A stretch of DNA of 64,000 nt from Micractinium sp. NFX-FRZ (taxonomy: Eukaryota; Chlorophyta; Trebouxiophyceae; Chlorellales; Chlorellaceae): positions 62,001-126,000 of the forward strand of contig JAPTJF010000062.1 in the NCBI GenBank assembly GCA_029339195.1, given 5' to 3'. The notes under the pieces are model-generated. The model did no database searches. It was given only the letters and a program-made list of their open reading frames with translations, and was not told the DNA's origin. Below, piece by piece: positions 1 to 10,900 of this stretch (the first letter of the stretch is position 1; each line of letters starts with the position of its first letter). The position numbers and the translations under genes are program-made.

Positions 1-3000
1 GGGAAGGCCGGCCACAGTAGGTTAAGAGGCAAGGCAAGCAGGCAGCACCAGCAGGGCAGCAGCACCGGAAGACGGCAGCAGCATCGCAGAACGGCACAGC
101 AACAGGGCGCGCCAGCAGGGCGCGCCAGCAGGGCGGCGGGCACGGGCAGCAGCGGGGCGGCAACACAGCGCAGCAGCAGCAGGCCGCAGCGGCCCACCAT
201 GAAGGACTTGATGTCGCCCTGCTTCACTTCCTTGAGAGAAATCATGAGGGGGAAGCTGTGGCCCTGCACATAGAGCAGGCGGCGCAAGACAGAAGAAAGC
301 TCAAGATCTGCTGGTTGCGTGCTGTTGTAGCACTGTCCACAGGTTTCAGAAGGAAGATTTACGAATTCGGAAGCCAGCGCCCCCCGCTCCCAGCTGACCT
401 CCCCAGCAGCGGCTCCACTCACCTCCTTGTGAAGCCCCACCACGGCGCGCGTCTGGTTCATCATCGTGCACTTGCCTGCAGGCAGAGTACGTGGGCTCGA
501 GGCAAAGGGAAGTAAGGACACGGTAAAAGCTCTCAAGGCGCAAGTTGGGCGGCACCGCACAGTGTACCAGAGATGCAGGATCAGCAAAGCACAGCACGGC
601 GTGAGGGACTCTCATTCCTGGGCATCCACCCCAGCCGCCAACCCTCACCCGTCTTCTTGTAGCGCTGCATGTACTGGTTGTGATGCGAGCTGGCAGGCGG
701 GCCCATCAGCACGTTCACGTTCTTGCCCTGCAGCTCGCTCATGGTGTAGCCATACCTGCCAGCGGGGCGAGGTGCAAAAGCCAGGCCAGGGCACATTCGA
801 GTCGGCAGTGTTCAGGCACACTGGCCGAAAACTGGACCATGCACAGAGGAGCAGCTGGGTTACTGCTGGCGGCATGCAGGGCTAGGTGTGTCGGGCCCCC
901 TTACATTTCGGAGATGGCGCGGTTGCAGAACTGGATGACACTGCAGTGGCCAAAGGAACACACGCATCATGAGGCGCTTAGCTGAATGATTGACAGCATC
1001 AAGCAAACAACAAGCTTGCCTTCCGAACCTGCGCTGCCGTGCTCTGCCTGCACTCGCTTGAGCCACGCAGCACATCCTCAACCACCCGCACCCACCCCGC
1101 ATCGTTTGTCACCACGATGGCATCGCTGCTGTCGTCCACCATCTGGTTCAGCGAGCGCTCCTCGTCGTCCCCCGCACCCTCAGTGCTGCAAATAGCAGCA
1201 GAGGGGACAGGGCTTCCGAGAGTACTGTAGGTGAGCATTAAGTGCCGCCGCACTGACCATCCAACAGTTACTTGCATTGACTCAGCGCAGCGCAGCACAA
1301 TCATGGCAGGTTTGCAAGCACCAAAGTGGCAGCGAGCGGCGGGGCGACCCAGCAGACGCACCCCTCGGCACCGGCGCCGCCAGGCCCGCTGTCACGAGCC
1401 GTCTCCTGGCTCTCCTGGTCCAGCCGGTCTGCCTCGGTGTAGTACCGCTGCGCCGCCCACGGGTTGCTGCGCACATCCTGCGGGAGGCAGGGGGGCGAGA
1501 CGGGGCAGGGAGAGGCAGAGAGGAAGCAGTGACAGAAAGGAAAACTCTGAGCGCGGACGGATGCTCTGGGGTGCCTGGCGCAGCAGCCGTGAAACTTGTA
1601 CCCAAGCCACTGGCCAGGCCACCTGCAGCCTGCTCACCTCCAGGAAGCGGCCGTAGGCCCGCAGCAGCTTGGTTGACGACGGGTACTGCAGGAGGGGGCG
1701 GGGCGGCCAGCAGCAGTGTGAGGGCAAAGTGCGGCGGCATCAGTGCGAGGTCAGGCTGCCGCCGCTCAGCGCCATCCCCCCGCATGGCCAAGTCACACAT
1801 GCAGGGTCAACCATCCTGGCATCAGTCCTGCACGCGCGGAGCTCCGTGCACCAAGCCCACCTTGTCCAGCACCTGCAGAATGGTGCAGGGCGAGGGAGGA
1901 TGACCAACGGCAGACGGCGTGGTGCACAGAGCATGGATGCATGGGCGAAGTTCAATGCATAGGCGAAGGAGGACCATCGAGAGCAGCCAACGTGGGGCCG
2001 CAGAGAACAAATGTGTAAGCGAGGGAGGCCGATCATGAGCAGACCGCAAGAGTGCACAGAGCTTGGATGCATGGGCGCAAGCTCATCTGCAGGCACTGCC
2101 CGGCAGGCGCTCGATGCAGCATCCCTAGCCCACGTACCGTCTTGTACGTCAGCTCTGCGCGCTTCTCAGCAGCATCCATGGTAGAGAATGCGCCAGTGAG
2201 ATCTGCAGGGCATGGTGGATTCGATACAGAACCGCTCTGGCAGACACTGCTGCAGCGGACCCAGCATGTATTGCACGGCCTGTTCCCCCCTGCAAGCCTG
2301 ACTGTCAATGGACGGGTGGACAGCTCGGATCTGGAGGAATCTTGGGTGCTGCCCTCATGCTGCACACTTCCGACCACCACCTGCGCACCCCTCACCTCGG
2401 AACTTGACGTCCCGGCGGACCAGCTGGCGCCAGAAGTTGCGGATGGCCTTGAGGGCGCCGGTGTGCGAGTCGATGATGGCGCGGTAGCTGTTCTGCAAGA
2501 GGGGAAGAGAGGCAGCGGCCGGGCGGGCAGGGCGGTGGGGTGAGCGGTGGCAAAACTGCACCTGGGGGCACACCTGGAACTCCACGCAGGGCAGCCGGCC
2601 GCTGGGGCCATCACTGGAAGCCCTGCCATCCATTGCTTGTTGCTCCTGCCTGATCACACCCATCCCTCCCTTCCTCACCACCCCACTTGCAGCCAGCCTT
2701 CCCACCTGGAACTCCACGTAGGACAGGAGGTCGTAGGAGCCATCGCTGCCGCCCGCCCCCTGCCGCTGCTTCTGCTCGCGGTCGCGCACAAACAGCATGA
2801 AGCGCTCGCCCATGCCAGGCTCCAGCTTACGGGCCAGCTCCAGCATGCCGACAGCACGCTGCAGGTGGCGGGGCGGTTGGTCCAATGTTTAATAGGGTTG
2901 CCAGAAGGCATCCATCCCAGGCAGCTGCAGGCACCTGCGGCATGTGCTGAAAGGTGGACATGGGCCGGCACGCACCGCGTGCAGGCACCGCCCACAACTC

Positions 3001-6000
3001 CCCGCTTGACGGTCGCACCTGGCTCTGCTTGCGGGCCTCGATGAGGTAGGAGGAGTACAGAATGTGCAGGTAGGCGCTGTCGGGGAACTGCACAGGGGTT
3101 GGAAAGCGGGAGGCGGTAGGTAGTGCGCTGGCTGTGCAGCCGGGCGCGTAAGCCCGCGCTGCATGCCTGCAACCCAAACTCGCCCCTCGCACCCTGCGCT
3201 CCTCAAAGTGCCCACCACCAACTGGTCTCTACAATCCAGCCTTGCACTCACCTGATCCAGCCCCGCCTTGAGCACCGCTTCTTGAGCATCAATCCACTCG
3301 GGGATGCGCTCGCCCCACTGGTCGGTGATGCGCCCGCAGCGCGCCACCACCTGCGCGGCACCCACGAAGGGGCGAGTTGAGGGGTGGAGCAACGTCGCTG
3401 ATTAGCCTGGTGTTAGCCTGCCTGCCAAGAAGCCCACTGCCCTCACCACACCCACCCCCCTCACCCCCATCCCTGCCTTCCATACTGTGCACCACTTCCC
3501 TCCCACCCCGCCCACCCCCACCTACCTAAGCTCATCATCAACCCGTGCATCGACAAGGCCCCGTCCAGTTGAACAGTTAGACCTGTTGTACTCTCCAACC
3601 ACGTCAGCCATCCGTCCCATCAGCCTGCCCATCCTTACCCAGCAAATCGGTACACCCCTCCCACCCACCTCCACCTCGAGCTCGTCGAAGAACTTGTGCA
3701 CTGGCTGCACCTTGGTGGCCAGGGAGGTGCGGTAGCGCTGCGCCACGCGGTGCGCCCAGCGCAGGCGGTAGTACAGCATGCCCCAGGCCAGCGCGATGGC
3801 GGGCAGCATGCCTGCATGGAAGAGTGCAGACAGAGACGGCTTGGTGTGTATGGAGCATGACTGGGGGCAGCAAGCGGGCACAGTTGGTGGCAGCTAGGCT
3901 GCGCGTTGCCGCATGGAGTGCAGCACCCACTGTAGTGCCCTTCCTACACCTTCCATCCACCCAGCACCCACCTCCCCACAGCAGCGGCGTGAACAAGGGT
4001 ACGGTGCGGTTGGGATAGATGAAGGCGGTGAGCAAAATGACCAGGGAGGCCCAGGTGAGGGTGGCAAAGAAGCTGGCCTGCGGGCGGGGGGCAGGCGGAA
4101 GAGGAGCACGATCTGTGAGATTGTGAGGGAGGGGTAGTCGTGTATGGCTGGGCTGCAGCACACACCCATGCACCGCCCATGAGCAATCCTGCCCAACTTT
4201 CAGACCGGCAGCCAGCACCCACCTGCAGCCCGTTGACCCAGGCTGTTTGGAACGGCACGTAGCGTATGTCTGCAGGGGCACGAGGCAGGGAAGGGTTGTG
4301 ACCACATGCCAACGCTGATGCAGGCGCCGACGCATGCCGGTCTTTGCCCATCCGGGCATGCCTCACCGACCTCCCTCCCACCAGGCTCCCCCCTCCGGCC
4401 GCCGCAGCACTCACAGTTGTACATGAGGTAGAAGGTGATGAGCAGGCAGACGACGCCCTGTGTCTGGGTGTAGCTGGGGAAAATTTCGTTGACCAGAGTG
4501 AGGACGGAGATGAGCGCAAAGCGCTTGACCGCCGACCTGCAGGCGGGTGGGCGTGGCAGGAGGCAGCGATTGGGCAGGGCCAGGGGGCAGGTGAGAGCAA
4601 GTAGCAACTCGCACAGCCCCTCAGGCTCCCCGGCACAAGCGCCCTGAATGCTGCCGTCCAAGGTCCACCGCCGCACCCCGCCCCACCCCGCCCCTTGCCC
4701 GCCCGCCCGCCTTGCCTGTGGTGCGCCTGCCCTGCCGGCTCCATCTTGAGCGGGTTGAGCTCCGAGTTGGCCACCGCCAGGAAGTAGGCCTGTGGTGAGC
4801 GCAGGAGAAGCCAGGAATCGTGAGGGCATCGCAGGAGCGCCAGCTGCACAGCAGCGTCACACACCCACCATGCATGCATCATCCTGTACCCAGCCTGCGT
4901 GCAGCGGCAGCACCCACCATGCCCATCGCCAGCAGGGAGGCGAGGATCGAGATGACGATGGCGAGCAGGTGGGGCATGGAGAAGCACTGCACCTGGGGGA
5001 ACTTCTGCGGGGGCGGGAAGGACAGGGGGCAGGGGGGGGGGCGGGATGCGCGCTGGTGCAGGTGTGCGGCAGGAAGCACGGGGCGTGCGGCAGGCTCAGG
5101 TAGTGGCATGCCGGCGAGATGCACTGGGTTCAAGCCCTGCGCCGCTCGGCAGCATGTTACATCACACACCCGGTCCCATCCAGGCCTGACCGACGCCAGC
5201 ACTTGCCTCGTTGGTCTTGGGTCCTGAGCGGTAGTACGTGCAGTCTAGGGAGACACAGAAAATGCCTGCATGGGGGGCAAGGGGGTGGCAGCTGCCAGCG
5301 GTCAGCTCCCAGCTGAGCGAAGGGTGCACCCACAGCACACCCAAGGTGCCCGCGCCCTCTCTTCTGGAGTCCCCAACCATGCCCCACCCCCAAGCCCCTG
5401 CCACCAGTGCTCCCTCGTACCCAGGCTGGAAATGTAGAACACCTCGAAGAAGAAACTGACTGCCACCTTGAGCACCTTAATGGGCCACAGCTGCAGCGGA
5501 GAAGGGGAGAGGCAGGCAGGGATATAGTCCTGGCACGGGGAGGACTTGGCTGCTTGCTGCACTTGCATGGGCCACGCAGGTGCTGCGCCGCCTGCCACCC
5601 TCAACCCCATGCTTGGCAGGCAGGCAAGCACCAACATGCGCCACCTATACGCACCCAGGGGAAGCTGCCGGTCTTGAAGCTGTGCCCCACGAACACGCAC
5701 AGCACAAAGGCGGCAACCAGGAACACGGTGAGAGTGTAGAACACGACCTGCAGGGAGAGGGAGGGAGAGCAGCGGGCACAGGAGCGGGCCAGTGGGCAGG
5801 CAGGATGTGTGCAGGCAGGCAGGCGGGCACGGCGGCTGCATGACGCGCATGAAGAGGCGAGCTGCTGCCGCGTGCCCCGCACCTGATAGAACATGTAGTT
5901 GCCGTTGCCCAGCCCGGTGCCAGGCGGGAACGTGTTGGTGAAGCAGGCCCTGCAGTGGCGGGCACAAGCACGGGGCAGATTGGGTTGGCTGTAGGCGGCG

Positions 6001-6646
6001 ACCAGCGGGAGCGCCGGCAGCGGGTGAGCACTCAATCCGCACTCCGCCCAGCACGCGCTTTGAAACAGCCGCTTGCACTTACCAGGACAGCCACTTCCAG
6101 TACCAGGCATGGAAGTCCATGGTCCATGGGAAGCTGCAGGGAGGGGCAACACAGCAGCGCTGAGCAGGCACCCCCACTTGGCGGTAGCGGCAAGCTGCCT
6201 GCACGACCCCACTGCTGCTTGGCCCCACTTGCGCGGCTGCAATGCGCGCTGCCGACGCTGCACAATCAAGCTCACTTGTTGCCGATGAAGAACACGAGAA
6301 TTTGGAGGTAGTCTATGAGCTGCGCACACAAGAAGGGCAGTGGCGGCGGCGGGCAGACGGTAAGGCAGCAAGGCAGGGGGGGAGACGGGCAACAAGCCAG
6401 CACCAAGCTGACGCCTACTGTGCTTGCTGCCAGCCTGCTACCTCAAGCGCGGGCGCAGCTGCGAAAATAGGCTTCAGAGCATGGGCACAGGCTTCGCAGG
6501 CGCGGGCATGGGACGGGCGCGCAAGCGCTGGCCATGCCTGAGCATGTGCGAGCACGCACCATGGTGATGAGCACCCAGCGCCATCCCTCGCTAAACTTCT
6601 CCTTGGACAGCGTGTAGAGCACGCCAAAGGTGGCCTCCTGCGACAT
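1..6646 (-). CDS. Tiny macrocysts protein B-like multi-pass membrane protein with PAS domain (3' end off window)
   Basis: Family: algal TmcB-type membrane proteins, named for Dictyostelium tmcB; a sensory role is inferred, not shown. In-window exons (high to low): 6646-6560, 6319-6276, 6133-6083, 5949-5883, 5747-5655, 5490-5421, 5244-5207, 5004-4918, 4789-4716, 4536-4415, 4269-4223, 4077-3972, 3811-3669, 3350-3252, 3087-3019, 2858-2706, 2492-2396, 2202-2138, 1872-1861, 1685-1638, 1477-1362, 1185-1096, 940-905, 755-649, 475-423, 263-198. They join in frame to 680 codons and continue left. The N-terminal half has about eight hydrophobic segments. A helical region containing GWRWVLITM and AYLHILYSSYLIEA leads into a PAS domain (SDAIVVTNDAG, then YGYTMSELQGKNVNVLM). 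Introns after 5207 and 4716 use GC donors. The start MSQEATFGVLYTL (ATG 6646) was chosen because upstream exons do not join in phase. An upstream ATG at 7087 remains possible. Confidence 0.9.
105..133. repeat. 13-bp tandem repeat in intron
   Basis: Two and a bit copies of gggcgcgccagca inside a GCAGCA-rich stretch. The stretch lies in the intron that leaves the left window edge (minus-strand donor GTGGGC at 197). No coding function is supported for 1-197. Confidence 0.6.
1861..1872 (-). other. 12-nt microexon of the TmcB-like gene
   Basis: Between exons 2202-2138 (ending ...YKT, phase 0) and 1685-1638 (starting YPSSTKLL, phase 0) lie 12 bases encoding VLDK. They are flanked by TTCTGCAG before and GTGGGC after. 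With the microexon the protein reads YKT-VLDK-YPSSTKLLRAYGRFLE, a natural family sequence; without it four residues are missing but the frame is kept. Confidence 0.75.
1890..2079. repeat. Diverged ~130-bp intronic tandem duplication
   Basis: Two stretches (about 1890-1948 and 2019-2079) share gcgagggagg near the start and an almost identical block (gtgcacagagc, then tggatgcatgggcg) near the end, about 130 bases apart. Both lie in the long intron upstream of the microexon. Neither copy contains the microexon. Confidence 0.55.
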
Positions 6647-7923
6647 GGTTTTACTGGGTGGAGTGCTCAGGATCAGGAAATAAATCCATGCAGCGACCGG
6701 CTTTGTGGGCGCTTCGCGGCGGCTGCGGCGGTGCCGAGGTGCGCCGCCGCCGCCGCCCAACCCGTGCTGCCCGGCGCCCATTTGCGCCCCCTCACCTGCA
6801 GCGAGCCCCGCAGGGAGCCTTGCAGCTCCGCAGTGGTGTCCTCGGCTGCAGTCCCGCCATCGGGGGGCCGCTCGCCTTGGGAGCTGGCTCCTGCATCGCA
6901 GACAACAGAGACGTCCTGGGACAGCTGCAAGAGGCGGCGTAAAGCGCAACCAGGCAGCAGGAAGGCCGCCCAAGAGCCAGACAACCGGCCGACAGCCACT
7001 GAAGTGCGCCTCACCGCTCCAGGCGCTGTTGCTGGTCGCTCCCGTGCTCCCGCTGCCCGCGGAGCTCTGGCTCGTGGTTCGCTCCATAGCTCCCTGCTGT
7101 AGGGGGCCTCCCGCCCGCCAGGCACAAGAATGCGCGCTCGAATTCCGCTCTGCCGCTCGTGTCCCGAACGCCTGTCTCCAAGCCACTCCCTCCTGCGGGA
7201 TCACCCACCGGCTGCTTGCGCTTGAATTGGGCGCCCTCTGTCGGCAGCTGGCGACATTTGCTCAGCCGCCGCCACGCGGGCGCCTTGCGGCAAAGCGGCG
7301 CCAGCGCCTGTAAGACCCACCAAGCAAGCTGTGCACCTAGCATACGGAGTAAATAGGTTTGGGGGGCCCACTGAAATTGGTTGGTGAGGTAACTCGTGCT
7401 GCTGCTGCCGCCCGCTGCTTGGGCACCCAGCACCCACGTTGTCTGGCGGCTGTGCCTAGTGCGGGCCAGGCTGCCTGCTTGCGCGCTTCTTGCTTCTTTG
7501 GTACCAGGTCAACTTTTGACGGCGTGCGGCTTCTGCTTTTGCAATGCATGTAGGGTGGCACCAAGTTGGTTGTGCACATTCAGCTGTTGCACCCTGTCCG
7601 AACAGGAACACCTCTCAGCGCTGCCTCCCAACAGACTGCCTCCTCGTCTCCCATCCATGCCCTCGTGCAGCACTCTAAACCACGGGCCTGCGACGATGCC
7701 TGTTGATGGCACATAATGCCTCGCACTTGCAGCGTTACATGAAGTGCTCAGGAACAGGGTACAGGTCTCAGTGCAGTCAGTTCAGCTGTGGTGGACGGGG
7801 GCGGGGGCAAGGGAAGCCCTCTTGCATGGTACCTGTGCCAAAGCCCCCCAGGGGTCCGAGCAGCCACGCGGGCTGCGCCTGCGCCATGCCGTCGCCGCCC
7901 CCTGCAGTTGACGGTTCTAAAGG
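6647..7923. other. Intergenic: 5' flank of TmcB-like gene and 3' UTR of VPS51
   Basis: No complete gene is supported here. On the minus strand 6924-6797 has a well-formed acceptor (TTGCAG) and donor (GTGAGG) around an open stretch (QDVSVVCDAG...). 7087-7015 opens with an ATG and ends at a GTGAG donor, but the two do not join in phase. They are best read as 5' UTR exons or an alternative N terminus of the TmcB-like gene. 7740-7923 is the VPS51 3' UTR. Confidence 0.5.
7735..7739 (-). promoter_or_regulatory. TGTAA polyadenylation signal for VPS51
   Basis: TGTAA on the minus strand (TTACA on plus), about 185 nt after the VPS51 stop codon. This pentamer is the usual green-algal poly(A) signal. 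Confidence 0.6.
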
Positions 7924-10900
7924 TCAGAGCAGCGACATGGGCTGCCCCTGACTTGCTGCAGCGCTCGCCCGTGCAGCAGCCGCCCCCTGCAGTATGCGGT
8001 CCAGCACGCTCGACTCCAGCAGCAGCGGCTCCAGGCAGCGCTCCATGGCCACAGCCATAAGCTCGTCCAGCAGCTGCACCACGGCGGGGCCATCGGCACT
8101 GCCCGCCACCAGGCGCTGGAGCTGCAGGGGCGAGATCAAGGGGGATGAAAGGAGTGCAGGCATCAGTGCACTGAGGGGAGGTGGCAGCTAGTCCACAGAT
8201 GCACCACAGTGGGGGGCAGGGCAGTAGAAGGGGGCAGTCGGAGAAGGTGGGTGAACGGCTGAACCACAGCCCGGCCGTCAGCGCTGCGGCTACCAGGAGC
8301 TGGGCTGCCCCAACCAACTACACCCGAAAAACCCTACACGTTTGCCCCTTTGTATAACCCAATGCTTGCCCCACCTCTGGCCGCATGTAGTGCACGTCCA
8401 GCTGGATCTGCTGGAAGGCGGCCCGCCCCAGCGTCTGGCGGCGCAGCGCATCCACCAGCGCGCGCAGCGCCTCTGACAGCAGCGCGGCCGCGATGGCCGG
8501 CCGGCTCAGCTCCAGCCCGCCCCACGCACCCCTGCAGGGCACATTAAGCGAAGCGCAAGGCGGGTAAGGCGCTCTGCTGAGGGCTACAGCGGCGCTCGGC
8601 TTCACAACCCTCCACTGGCCCGGAGCACTGGCCCAATCAGCACACTCAGTCTCACAACCTGTCCCCGAGCGGCACTCCACCCCACTCTCCTGCCCTCCCG
8701 CTCCCCCACCTGTCGCGGCCCCCTGCCAGCATGCGCCCCACGGAGGCCTCCATGTAGGCCCCCTGAGCATCCAGCGCCAGGCTGGCCCCCGTGCGGCTGC
8801 CGGTGTGCGAGTGGAGGGGGGCCGGGGAGCTCTCCCAGGAGGCGGCACTGGCAGCGCTGGCCGCCCGCGAGTGCATGCGCGACAGGCGGCCCTGCGCGCT
8901 GGTGCTGTTGCTGTTGTTCCCCTCGCTGCCGTTGTCCAGCAGGTATGAGGCCTCCACATCCACCTCTGCAGCAGCGGACATGAGGCGCAGGAAACAAAGG
9001 CATGGAAGAGGGTCGATGTGCGCAGGGCTGCACCCTGGGAGCACCCTCCACAGCCTCTCTCAACTGCCACCCTTGCATGGGCCGGCCTCCGCCTTCTCAA
9101 CGACCGCCACCAAACACATGCCCCTGCCTCAACCCACCCCACCCCGCTCTCTCCCCTGCCATCCTTCCCAGCAACACACATTGCCCCACCCCTTCCCTGC
9201 TCCCCGTCACTCACCCTGCCCTCCCCTTCCTCCCCCAACCTCCCGCCAACACAGGAGGCTTCTGTCCATTCTAGCCTTGCCCTCACCGCCGCGTCTGGCA
9301 CAGCCACCTGGCACACCTCCCGTACTTGCCCACCACCCATGCGTGGTGCCCACCTCAGCCTCCTCTCCAGATCACAGCATGTGCAACGCTTCCCGCTGCC
9401 CCCTCACCTGCCGCCTTCTCCAGCACCAGGTCGCACACCTCGCGCGGCGCCCGCGGCTCCTTGTGGTGCATCCAGTCCGTCATCTGTGTGGTGGTGTCCG
9501 CTGCCAGCACCAGGACCCCCGCGTGGGCCTGCACATACCCTCGGGCAAGCGCTGCCCCCGTGGCCGCCAGCTGGCGCCCCAGCTCGGTGGGCAGGAACGA
9601 GGGCAGCTCCTCGCCGCCCGACAGGAAGCGCTCCGGGTACAGCTGCTGCAGCAGCACCAGTGCGCGCCCCACCGCCTCCTGCTCCGCGTACCGGCACAGC
9701 TTGCAGAGCAGCAGCAGCAGGGCCGGTGGGGGCGCGCCCGCGCTGCCGCCCACATTGCCGCTGCCGCCGCCGCCCTCTGGCACCGAAAACGTGTTGCGTC
9801 GCTGCAGCGCGGCAAAGGGCGCTGCAGACTCCACCGTGCTGCGCGCGCTGCCCTCCACCGCAGCGCTCAGCCCCGCGGGTGCCGCCAGCTGTGCCGCCGC
9901 CAGCAGCTGCTGGCAGAGCGAGAGGTAGAGGTTGGACACCTGGCCGTGCACCGCGTTCACAAACACCTCGCCCCACCCCGCCAGCACCCACTTCTGCCGC
10001 TCATACTCCTTGAGGCTGCAGGTTGGGAGGGAGGGGCGGGAGGAGGGAGGGGCGGGAGTGAGGTGACAGGGGTTATATGCTGGGGGCAGGGGGGATTGCC
10101 TTAATACGTGTGCGGGTGATCGTCCTCCTTCTCGCAAGCATACCCACAACCGCCCCGCCTTGCCCATTTCGCTGTCCTATGCCGCCTCGTCACGCCCCCG
10201 CCCATTTGGCTGTCCTCACCTGCGCAGCAGCCGCTCTACCCCTTGCACCAGCAGCGCCTGCACAGCTTGCAGCCCGTGCACCAGCAGGCGGCGCTTGGGC
10301 TCCCCGTTGCGCTGCGCCGGGCCGCCCGGCACGCCCAGCGCGCTGCGCAGCGCGTGCACCGTGCCCATCAGACGCCGCTCCAGGGCGGCAAAGCACAGGG
10401 AGACGTGCTGCCGCACGGTGTGCTCCACCAGCTCCCCCCCGCGGTCCTTGGGGTGCAGCTCAGGCAGCAGGGAGTCGAGGCGGGCCAGGTCGGTGCGCAC
10501 CACGTACAGGCCCTCCAGCAGCTCTGCTGTGCCCCAGTCTGCAGAAGGGAGAGGTGGGGGAGGGAGGGGAACAGGAGTCAGGGGGAGCAACATACACAGG
10601 CCGTCCAGCAGCCCTGCACTGCCGCAGTCTGAGAAGGGATGAGATCTGGGAGGGAGGGGGGCAGGCTTCAGGGGGAGCAACGCGTACAGGCCCTCCAGAA
10701 CCTCTGCGCTGCCCCAGCCTGTTTAGCATAGGAACAACCAGGGGAGGGGCCAAACGTGTGGGTGCAGGGGACAGCAGAGAAGACCAAGACGCGTCCTCCT
10801 GCGCTGTGCACCCGCAGGCTTCCTGCAAGTGCCAAATTGCTGCCTGCCTTGCCCCTCCACCCCACATGCCCCTCCTGTACTGCACCCACACTCACCTGCC

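Noticed and set aside
5110..5140. tRNA-like B box (GGGTTCAAGCCC)
   Set aside because: No matching A box or cloverleaf stems nearby; it lies in a TmcB-gene intron.
6797..7087. Upstream start MERTTSQSSAG for the TmcB-like gene
   Set aside because: Exon 7087-7015 ends in phase 1, but the next exon reads sensibly only in phase 0, and it does not connect to EATFGVLYTL in that frame.
8791..10104. 437-codon plus-strand ORF
   Set aside because: It lies antisense to conserved VPS51 exons and is Pro/Ser/Arg-rich, as expected of a shadow frame in GC-rich DNA.
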